Shown: positions 55,283-64,000 of the stretch, one piece after another | Numbering within the stretch: position 1 is the stretch's first letter | Layout: each line of letters starts with the position of its first letter | NCBI GenBank assembly: GCA_029959085.1 | Contig: JARWIR010000039.1 | Span: 1,364,001 to 1,428,000 of the forward strand | Direction: 5' to 3' | DNA length: 64,000 nt | Source: Nemophila menziesii | Taxonomy: Eukaryota > Streptophyta > Magnoliopsida > Boraginales > Hydrophyllaceae | Program-made: the position numbers and the translations under genes | Notes under the pieces: generated by a model | Database searches by the model: none | Seen by the model: the letters and a program-made list of their open reading frames with translations, nothing else | What the model was told of the DNA's origin: nothing

Positions 55283-58200
55283 CTAAACTCTTGAGGGGAA
55301 AGGTAGAGAAGGACGGGTTTCTATAATATCTTTCTTCTTTGGCTTTTCCAGAATCTTCTCCACTTCCACTACTTCAGGTTCATCTTCTTTCTCCACCACA
55401 TCTTTTACCGTTTTATCTTTCACAATTGTTTCTTTTTCTTTCATTACGGGAAAAGAAGGTGGTGGGAGCTTCTTACCACTTCTAAGTGTTACATCATTAC
55501 AATCTTCTTTCTGATTTGGAACTTCAGTGTCGCTGGGAAGTTTCCCTTGTGGACGTTGACTCAATTGTTTCGACATCTGAGCTATCTGATTTTCTACCAA
55601 TTTAATTGCTGCTGCAGTTGATTGTTGATCTTGGCTAGATTTTGTTTGAATGTTGATTAATGTCAGCAAGGTTTGTTGAACATCTAACGCACCTTCTTGA
55701 GGTTGAGAAGGTAGAGCTTTCTGATTCATGGTGTCGGTATAGGTGTCTTGAGGAGGTTGTATCTGAGCTTGATTTCCGTAACCTTGTCCCCCTTGGTAAT
55801 TGTTCTGTGGTCTAGGATGATAGTTATTACCTTGGGGACGCGGCTGATGTGCATATGTTGGATTAGCAGCCCCACTTGAATATGAAAATTGGAAACCCTG
55901 ATGGTTTCTATTCGGTTGATAACTTTGACCACCTGAATTATAGTTCCCTCGGTTGGCAACAAACATTACGGCTTCTGGATTGCTTTGACAATGCTCCCAA
56001 TCATGATCTTGTACACCATAGTTAGAACAACCATATACTTCTTGTGTAACATTAACATCTGTTATTCTTCCTGAAAAACCTTCTTTAACAACTAAAGTAA
56101 GCTGCTTCAATTGCTGCTCCAATGTGTTCTTCAATTTATTCTCCAAGGAAGAGCATTTTTCTTCAATTACAACACCAATTTCTTTGTAACTTCCACCTCG
56201 GATAGGTGTTCACACAGTGTTCCAACCCATCTCATTCTTCGCTGTTCTATTCAAAATAACCTTAGCATGATCTGGTTGTACTTGTAAGAATCCACCACCA
56301 CAAAGCAGGTCTAAATCTTTTCTTGATTGCCCATCAAGGCCTTTATAGAATATCTTTAATTGTTGTTGTTCTGTAAGGCCATGATCATGAACTCTTCTTA
56401 AACATATTTGAAATCTTGACCAACTCCTACCCAGAGTCTCGTCTTGTTCTTGCTCAAAGGAAGTTAGAGCAATCTGTGAATCTAATCTCATGTTGGTTGG
56501 GTAGTATCTATCAAAAATTCAGTTTGCAACGCATCCCAAGTAGTAATCGATCCAGGCTCTTGAGAATCATGCCATTCACTTGCTGATGTCTCCTTAATTG
56601 TTCTTATTTTCGACCCTTAGGAGACATCATTTTTGGTGTTTATTTAATCAATTTGATAGACTTTCGGACTAAATATGCAATAATATGATTTTCCTCTTTT
56701 ATTTCTAGCATTTTTGATTTATTAAGCTTTTGCGCGTAATATTGGTATTTTTAGTGTAAAGTTTACAGGTTTTAGATGTTAGCTAGAAGAGGAATCCGAG
56801 GAGAAAGTCAAAAGATCAAGAGATAGAGTCAAGACTTGAAGATAAATCCCGAAGATATTATTTTTAGAGCTGAAAATCCATTTTCCAGGCCATAGATTGC
56901 TGATTTCGAGGTGCTTAAGCGATGATTTAGCAGCTAACCTTTGAAGAGAAATCATTCCTTATCGAGTTACGGAACTTTAGCAACTGGAATGAGGTCAATC
57001 GGAGTCATAACGCATCAGGAAAAGCCGTTTTAGTGAAGGTATATCAGCAGTTACGGGATTTTGGGCTTAGAATTTGGGCTTGGACATTTAATTAGTGTTT
57101 TATTTTTAGGTCCAAGCCCTAATCCGTTTTTCCACCTATAAAACCAGCCTTTGACTTCTATTTTACACACAATTCACATTCTGCAAGATTAAAAACACCA
57201 GAGAGAAGCAACTGAAGGAAGGAGAAGAAGCTACAAGAGCTGGAGAGAGTCTACATCTCCGTTCGTAGTCATTCCGATTCCGGAAATTAGGTTTTTCTTA
57301 TCTTTTAATTTTGTAAACAATATGAATTCCTTTATTTTTAATTTCGTATTTCTTTTTAATATGAGCTAAGCTTTTCATAGTGCTTGAGAACAAACAATGG
57401 GTGAATCCCAATCCTATTAATTAACGAATGTTGAATTTGGGTTTTTATTGAATTAAACTAAATTAGGGCTTTTACTCTTTTCGATAAATTGTGAATGTTT
57501 ACTGTTTTTAGCGTCATGAACTAGGAACAGGTGTTAGTATCTAGGCTATTCCAATTACTGGCAATTGGATCATCCTGACGGAGGGTTTAGGTACAGAACC
57601 ATTTATTCAATCTAGGATAGAAGTTAATGATTCTGACGAACTTAGCTAATCCTAGGGCCAATGAGGTAATAAAACTTAATCATCTAAAGGTGGATCATAT
57701 TTACCCTGACGGGACTAGTGACACCCTAGGATCGCCTTATAGTCCACCCTGACGGGGGTATAAGGAATTTAGAATCCTGACCATTGTAATTGACTAATTT
57801 AGCCCTTAAACAACATAAGTTAAGAAATAGGATAGGGAGGATCCTTGCGTTCTCAAGTGCTACTTCTCATATTGCGTTTTACATCATTTTACTTGCGTCT
57901 TAGCTTTTATTTGCATTTCAATATTTGTCTTTCATCTATTTAGTCTTAATACGAAAACCAAACAAACATTTTATTATCTCTTATTTTCATAAGTGCATCA
58001 ATCACTATTTGCTGGACATTGTGATCAACCATTCCGTCCTTGGAACGAATCTGTATTATCAGATATACTACTTGGGACAACCGTACACTTGCGGTTGTGG
58101 TTCGATTATTATTTGCATTTATTTAGAACACACAAAGGACCACCACTTGCTCAATCTATCACAAAATATCTAAAATTTGCAAAATACATATGATCTCGAG

Positions 58201-58696
58201 TCACTCCCTGTGTAATATAGGAGTCGCAAATTTACATGAACTTATGTACAGAATGAATTGGATCTTCTCTAGGTGCTCCTCGGAAATTGCCATAATTCTG
58301 AAGTTGAGACAACATACCCGGATCGGGTCTGTATCTCGCGACATTAATATCTGCAGGACCAATTCCAAGGGCAGGAGCTCGATATGGAGCTTGTTCAGTA
58401 CAATTGATGAACCACGGATCGTTAATAACTGGAGGTTGAACTTGTGGAACAAGAGGAGGATTAATCTCGTGTTCTTCAGCCATTACTTCTCTCGCTAATT
58501 TCTCCTCTTTTTCCTTTGCTTTCGCTTCTTTCTTTCTTTTGTTTGCTTCCTGCACTAGGATTTCGGGATTCTCAAGGATCATGGGATCTTCGAACATATA
58601 CCAAACCTGTAAACCTGAGAAAGAACGAACAAACCAAAGCATAAAACCGAAAAATAAAATAACAATTAAACTACTAAAGATTAACACCGGGGTCAC
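55283..58696 (-). pseudogene. gag of element F, split by a solo LTR
   Basis: The N-part is 58151-58696 (start ATG uncertain; 58696 opens a hydrophobic leader, and an inner ATG lies at 58484). The C-part is 55283-56578. Between them lies a solo LTR at 56584-58145. Visible parts: ARYRPDPGMLSQL, SRFQICLRRVHDHGL, the zinc knuckle CSNYGVQDHDWEHC with one Cys lost, a Gln/Asn/Tyr-rich stretch, TLRSGKKLPPPSF and SLPFPSRV. Confidence 0.87.
56584..58145 (+). repeat. Solo type 1 LTR inside F gag
   Basis: 1562 bp, TGATGTCTCC to GGACCACCA, on the plus strand. It is flanked by the 5-bp target duplication CTTGC (56579-56583, 58146-58150). The uninterrupted gag in element G (46225-46240) confirms the site. 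TATA box TATAAAA at 57137; U5 hairpin ACAACCG/CGGTTGT at 58077-58098. A full element must have inserted and then been lost by LTR-LTR recombination. Confidence 0.95.
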
Positions 58697-58705
58697 ACGC
58701 TAGCG

Positions 58706-58723
58706 TCCCCGGCAGCGCCGCCA
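58706..58723 (-). other. Primer binding site of element F
   Basis: TGGCGGCGCTGCCGGGGA on the minus strand, 6 nt after the LTR end: tRNA-Asp-type with two changes. Confidence 0.82.
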
Positions 58724-58729
58724 AAAACT

Positions 58730-59536
58730 TGGTGGGTCTTGGGGTATTATAAAATTAATGCGATAAATAAAAGGAACCACAATACCGCAAGTGCACGGTT
58801 GTCCATGTAATATCCGATAAATCGGGTTTCGTTCCCAAGGACAAATTAGGTTCAACTCAAGTATTAATCTGTCGGGTGGACCTAGGAGTTATCCTAAAGT
58901 ACTATAAACCCCTATATGGCGAGTATGCCTCTTTGGATGATATGTATTTACCTAAGTCTGTATTTAAACCCCCCCTGTCGGATGATCAATTTTGCCACTA
59001 AAGTGAATAGCCCAAATACTAAAAGCTAATTCTAGTTGCGCGGAAAAGAAATAGTAATTAAGAACAAAGTATTATCCAATATATAAAACTCAATTCAATT
59101 TAAATTATAATGTCCCAAATTCAAAACATAGATTAAATAAATTAAGTTTCATCCCTTTATTGCGATTCTCAAGTATATGAAAGTTTAGCTCATAATGAAA
59201 TTATAGATTGAAATTAAATAAAAAGAAGTCATAATTCAATTACAGAAAAGAAAATAGATAACCTAAAGGCTTGGTTGGTTGTTGTTGGAAGAATAAAATT
59301 CCTCCAGCTCTAGCTTTGCCTATTTGCATGAAAATACAATAGATGAATAGTCATTCGATCAAAAATAATTTATTTGAATATCTTCTTTATTTCCTATCAA
59401 AATAAAGATAGAAATCCAATCACTCGAATTATTAACTAATAAGGAGTGTTGTGAGTATTGAAAAAAGGATTCTCTTTTGTGAGAATCCGGGGTAACACTT
59501 ATTTATTAATAGAAAAGAAAGGACACCTTATTTATT

Positions 59537-59582
<46 letters not shown>

Positions 59583-60285
59583 GAAAAGAAAGGACCCCTT
59601 ATTAATGTGATTCTTCCAACTATATTGAGTATCATACATGTAACGATTGTAGTAGGGATCTTCACTCGTATGTAATTCTCTGAAGTTTGTGTAAAAAGGA
59701 GGCTAAAGGATCTATTTATACTAGTAAAAATGGATTAGACTTAGGTTAAGAGGATTAGGTCAAATTATAAAAAGCCCAAGCCCATCTTCTCCTTTAATTC
59801 CCGTAACTACTGTGCAACCTTTAGTAAAACGGCTGTAACTTATGCATAACAACTCTAAATGGGCTGATTCAACTTGGAGAATCTTCCTAACTCAATAGGG
59901 CATCAAACTATGTTTCACGCCCAAGGCTAAATCTGCTCCTAAGAAGCCCAAAAACAACAATCTTTAACAACCTTTCAGGTCTGCAACTTCTTTAATTAAG
60001 TTCTTGGAAATTCTTTTCTTGCCTTCAGCTCCTCCACTTGATCTAAGACTTTAATTCTCACTTCTCCTCCTTGTATTGTTTCTCCATACAATCACGAACC
60101 TACTAACTTTGCACTAAAAATAAACAAATTAACGCATAAAATCTCTAAAAATGCAAATAGTCTAATTTGAAGGGGAGAAAGTGCAATATGACGAAATAAG
60201 CATAAAAGTCTATCAAATAAGTCAAATATTCACCTAAAATGATGTCTCCTAAGGGATAATATTTAGAACAAATAGGGAGACATCA
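58730..60285 (-). repeat. 5' LTR of element F (type 3)
   Basis: Minus strand, TGATGTCTCCC (60285) to GACCCACCA (58730). The start inverted repeat is present (60239-60285). Compared with the shared LTR at 46815-48798 it has lost about 300 bp near 58868 and has about 40 bp replaced by a 350-bp foreign segment (59321-59670). Confidence 0.9.
59321..59670. other. 350-bp segment of foreign origin in LTR, with (TA)n
   Basis: Not present in the sister LTR. AT-rich, with two near-repeats of GAAAAGAAAGGAC (59510, 59582) flanking a TA microsatellite (about 59544-59581). It replaces about 40 bp of LTR and has no target duplication, so it looks like filler DNA from break repair. The origin (nuclear or organellar) is unknown. 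Confidence 0.65.
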
Positions 60286-61133
60286 TAGTCCCTCGTCTTG
60301 AGAGAAGTGCAAAAACTTTTTATGAGTTAAAAAGTCCCACATCGACAATGGAGAAAAGAATAAGTAAGTATTTATGTTCTTACCTCTCTATCCATTTCAA
60401 AAACCTTAAGGCTATGGAGGATAAAAGAGAATAGGAAAGACCCCACACCCGTCCACCACCACCACCGCCCGCCAACCCCGCCCCGCTCGGCAACGACGGC
60501 ATGTGGGAGTTGGGGAGTCTTGGGGAGTCTTGGGGAATTATAAAATAAAATCGGATTTTGAATAGAGGCTAGTGCTTAGTGGCTAGTACTTATTCTAGTC
60601 GCTGGTACTTCATAGCATTCTCAGCTAAAAGACAAAATGTCCAAGAATTAAAAGGCCCATTAATTAAGAATATTCACCATCAACGCTTAGCGGTTACAGA
60701 TGATTCAAGAGATGGTCAAACTTGTCCAAGTCCGTGCATGAACCAGAAGCTATAAGGTTTTCTAGGTTCATGATGTAATTTAAAAAGATGTAACCACCAA
60801 AACCTCAGCAATAATAATGTCGTAAACACCATTTATTGTGACGCATTTGGAAGGCCTTCTCACCCTTATATATAGAGCCTTCTCCCATTTGCAAAATATG
60901 AAACTAAGAATTCAGAAAGAATACTCTAGTGTCTTCTCCCTTATACTACACTGCTATGTCGTAGACTAGAGAAAGACCATGTTAGAGATATCGGCACCAC
61001 CGAAATGTCTTAACACCATTTTTTCCATGTAACTGTATTTCTTTCTTAAACTTCCGTGTAAGTTTTGCTCTTTCAAATTGATGTAATAGAAATAATATTA
61101 CTTTATAAAACTTTTCTTTAAAATCCTTTTTTT
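60286..61133 (+). other. Region upstream of the copia gag; possible LTR or leader
   Basis: Contains AAAGTCCCACATCGACAATGG (60331-60351), a word common in plant repeat DNA, a CCACC-rich stretch (60450-60490) and a good TATA box TATATATAG at 60867-60875 about 340 bp before the copia gag ATG. It may be a decayed copia LTR plus leader, but I could not find its ends or a primer site. Confidence 0.45.
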
Positions 61134-61211
61134 TTGTTAAAACCAATGATTTTCTTATCTTTCACCAACAATTTAAAAGATATTTGTTTTTTACATCACT
61201 GTTTTTTCAAA

Positions 61212-62160
61212 ATGTCTTTCCCTCTTTTGGTAGGTGCTTCATCATTGAATGCAAAAGCCTTTCTCGACGTGAATATGTTGGAGCCCCTGAATGGTTCCAA
61301 CTATAAGTGTTGGGCACGAAAAATCTTGATATGTATTGAACAATACAATCTCGACTTTGCTATATTCGGAGGTGCTCCACTTATGGTGGAAAACAGAGTT
61401 CCTACTAAAAAACAACAGGCTAGATATTTTTTTCACGAAGCCAAGTTTAAGAAAGCAAACACTATGGTCAGGGCTGGATGTTGAACAATGTCTCAAATCC
61501 CATCTTTGATCTTTTTCCCAAAGAGAGATCAGCAAAGATCACATAGGAAACTCTTCAGAAAAAAATATGGGGATGATGATTTCAGTAAGAAGAAATATAT
61601 CACCGGTAATTGGTATAATATCAAACTCAATGACCAGAAACCTATGACTGAACAACTCCATGTGTACAAAACACTACGCGCGGAGGCAATCGCCGAAGGT
61701 ATGAAAATGTGCAAAAAATTTCAAGCCAATATTTTGCTTGAAAAATTCCCCCATCTTGGAGCAGATATCATAACCATATCAAACGCAAAAATAAGGAAAT
61801 GTCTCTCCAAGAACTCATCATCCACATTCAAGTCGAAAAACAATCAACTCAAGGATAAGTCTCTTTATTTTCCCTCTTATTCTTCGAAGGCTAACCTCAG
61901 TGAAATTCTTGGTCAAAAAAGTCAGTTTGAAAGGAAAGGGAAAACATCAAGGCTCGAATAAATCCATATCTGGTGGAAACAAGAACCAAGGAAACTCCAA
62001 CAAGCAAGGAGGAGGGTTCAAAACCACTAGTAAGACGTAGAAACCAAAGGGTGCTTGCCAATGTTGTGGGAAAGAAGGACACAAAACTTATGAGTATGCG
62101 CAAAGAGCTGGCCCTGGTCCAAAATCTACCGATAATCTAACAAAACCGAATAAATAATCG
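61212..62160 (+). pseudogene. copia gag
   Basis: ATG 61212 opens MSFPLLVGAS and then LEPLNGSNYKCWARKILICIE, the usual copia gag start, with a stop at 61482. 61488-61961 continues the gag body (YNIKLNDQKPMTEQLHVY, HLGADIITISNAK-like) and ends in a Lys-rich stretch. The zinc knuckle at 62059-62100 reads CQCCGKEGHKTYEY: the last Cys is Tyr. Confidence 0.82.
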
Positions 62161-62580
62161 TCGCGGTAATGGTTAAGGCGTACTTGGTGGAAAAAAAAGT
62201 GAGCAAATCCTGGACACTTGAGCATCCCGACACTTCTGCGCAAACAAAGCCCTGTTCAAAAGGTTCGAGTAAGTAACCAATGTTGATTGTGTGTACCTGG
62301 GTGTCTCATCCACTACTACAGTTCTCGGAAAAGGATAGGTTCCCGTCAAACTCACTTCTAGTAAAATTTTAGAGTTAAATGATTCTTTGTCCCCACGCTC
62401 GGTCGGAACTTAGTTTCCAAAGCTCTACTTAGTAAAGTGGGATTCAAACTAGTTTTCAAGGGGGGGTGGGAAATAGTTATTACAAAAAATGCTAAGTTTG
62501 TTGGGAAAGGGTATTTAAATGGTTGTTTGTTTGTTTTGAACACTGTAACCATAATTGAGTATGCTTCTACTTCTATTATA
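62161..62580 (+). pseudogene. copia protease region
   Basis: Broken frames with a SWTL(D/E)-type active-site region near 62205 and CANKALFKRFE, TTTVLGKG, SKALLSKVGFK and KGYLNGCLFVLN words typical of the copia protease and its link to integrase. The catalytic Asp region is damaged. Confidence 0.7.
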
Positions 62581-63670
62581 CAATTGAATCTTTAGATACG
62601 TGGCATATTAGATTAGGCCATTTAAACGTCTCTCTATTAAAAGGTTAAAATGTGTTGGACTGATACACCTTCACAATGTTGATGACTATGTAAAATGTCA
62701 AATATGTGTAAAGTCTAAACTCGCAAATAAACCTTTTAAAACCGTGACCATTGAGAAGACTAAACTTCTAAAACTAGTGCTATGGATTTAGCTAATTTTG
62801 AAAAAACACCGCTAATAGAGGAGGAAAACCATACTATATAATCTTCGTAAATGACTACTCTAGGTTCACGAGAGTATACCTCTTACAAACTAAAGATGAG
62901 GCAGAATATGTTTTTTAAAAATATAAGGCCGAGGTTGAAACCCAAATAGATTGTAAAATCAAAAGACTTAGGTTCGATAGGGGCGGAAAATATAGTTCTA
63001 ATTTTGATTTTGTGAAACTAACGGGATAATACATGAAATTAGTGCCCCATACACACCCCCAACAAAATAGAATAACCGAAAGAAAGAATAGGTCCCTCAA
63101 AAAGACTATCATATCCATGTTAATTAGTTGAAGTCTACCAACCAACTTGTGGGGGAAGCTATCTTCTCGGCATGTTATATTCTTAATAAGGTATCCCATA
63201 CATCCCTAGACAAGACCCCTTATGAGTTGTGGAAAGGGTTTCCACCAAACCTGAATTTTTTAAAAGTCTGGGGGTGTTTGGCCAAAGTTGGGATACTCGA
63301 TTTCAAAAAGGTCATTGTTGGACCAACGACCATAGACTCGGTTTTCATAGGATATGCTCAAAATAATGCTGCATATAGATTTTTTACCTTAGATGATAAT
63401 TCTATTTGTGAATCTATAGATGTTGAATTCTTTGAAAACATCTTTCCTTTGAAAAATATGAATTCTTTAAATGCTTCTATACCGGTTGGAAATTTACCTG
63501 CTAATATTTATATGCCTCTATGTGATGTTTCCCCTGACCTCTCCACTTCTTTGAAGCCTAGTAGTATTCCCGATGAAGAACGTAGGAAAGTAATAGGTGT
63601 AGGATCTAGTCCAGCTTTGAACCCTATTTTATCACAACCTTCATTACTGAAGGTTTCCACATTGACTTAA
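62581..63670 (+). pseudogene. copia integrase
   Basis: The zinc and core regions (62590-63127) are heavily damaged. From 63128 to 63670 it is open: FSACYILNKVSHTSLDKTPYE, LWKGFPPNLNFLKVWGCLAK and VFIGYAQNNAAYRF, which is the conserved C-terminal end of copia integrases, then a variable linker rich in Ser/Pro. Confidence 0.82.
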
Positions 63671-64000
63671 TAAGCGAAGAGGTTGTCACCTGCCTCCTCA
63701 TAATGGAAGACCCAAATCCTTATAACGATGCCTTAAAATTGGTATATGCTAGTTTTAGGAAACATGCCATCAATAGTGAACTCGAGTCTATTAAAAATAG
63801 CCATACATGGGAATTAACTGGCTTGCCTACAGGTAGTAAACCTATTAATAGCACGTGGTATTTTAAGATAAAGTTGAGACATGATGGTTCTATAGAAAAA
63901 TTCAAAGCTAGGCTTGTTATTAAGGCATTCAACCAAAACAAAGGTTTAGATTACTTCGATACTTACTTCCATGTGACCAAAATAGCCACGATTAGAACCT
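63671..64000 (+). pseudogene. copia reverse transcriptase, N-part
   Basis: In the frame from about 63702: SELESIKNSHTWELTGLPTG, STWYFKIKLRHDGSIEKFKA and ARLVIKAFNQNKGLDYFDTY, the start of a copia RT (RVT_2). The active site lies outside the window. Confidence 0.82.

Larger units (their letters stand above)
46815..60285 (-). mobile_element. Element F: Athila-like element with both LTRs
   Basis: Minus strand: 5' LTR 58730-60285, primer site, gag (split by a solo LTR), protease, RT, RNase H, integrase, hairpin, palindromes, deleted 3' ORF, 3' UTR, polypurine tract 48802-48812 and 3' LTR 46815-48798. It once had a full pol. Frameshifts, deletions and lost catalytic residues make it dead. Confidence 0.93.
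61212..64000 (+). mobile_element. Ty1/copia retrotransposon, decayed, runs off the window
   Basis: Order gag, protease, integrase, RT (integrase before RT) is the copia order. Every gene is broken. The RT continues beyond the window end. Confidence 0.88.

Noticed and set aside
1..64000. tRNA or rRNA genes
   Set aside because: Only short tRNA-complementary primer sites are present; no cloverleaf or rRNA sequence was recognised by eye.

Overview
This window is nuclear DNA of a flowering plant. The case rests on dense nested Athila-like Ty3/gypsy LTR retrotransposons with a tRNA-Asp-type primer site (TGGCGCCGYTGCC...), a Ty1/copia element, plant-type LINEs, a MULE transposase remnant, hAT-like MITEs, a pentatricopeptide-repeat (PPR) scrap and one intact galacturonosyltransferase-like (GATL) gene. 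I cannot name the species. Apart from the GATL gene at 42615-43673 (minus), almost everything is decayed mobile DNA.

Layout. 1-1033: end of a plus-strand type 1 LTR (ends GGACCACCA). 1034-5421: element A (minus, Athila-like, 5' truncated). 5422-6136: part of a type 2 LTR (minus). 6137-18124: element B (plus), the fullest copy: LTR, primer site, gag, protease, RT, RNase H, integrase, 3' ORF, 3' UTR and a cut 3' LTR. 18125-19974: 5' end of a minus-strand type 2 element. 19975-26265: element D (plus), without RT, RNase H and the integrase core. 26266-32070: element E (plus), with the same shortened pol. 32071-34926: two more LTRs in a row. 34927-37230: 5' half of a LINE (minus). About 37660-39060: MULE remnant split by a MITE. 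41835-42060: PPR fragment. 42615-43673: GATL gene. 44560-45837: 3' half of another LINE (minus). 45838-60285: elements G and F (minus) in tandem, sharing one LTR; F carries a solo LTR inside gag. About 60286-64000: decayed copia element running off the window.

Biology. The Athila-like copies appear to form a mixed set. B, A and F had complete pol genes. D and E encode only Gag/protease followed by the integrase C-terminal GPY/F-type tail, so they would need RT and integrase from a partner. F is the natural partner of E: they share LTR type, palindrome units and the same 3' ORF deletion. No copy looks functional now.

The strongest unexplained signal is a shared set of RNA-like structures between the pol stop and the 3' LTR, in the same order in the different copies: (1) a hairpin starting about 11-15 nt after the pol stop; (2) a cluster of about five short perfect or near-perfect palindromes, of CCGGTATNCCGG type in A, D, E and F but CCGGGAACCCGG type in B; (3) the 3' ORF; (4) a stem with a GGGA loop; (5) a long-range inverted repeat around a purine-rich tract; (6) a stem directly before the polypurine tract whose bases change in a compensatory way; and five reiterated polypurine-tract-like TGAGTTTGGGG motifs per element. 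All structures were found by eye and need computational testing.
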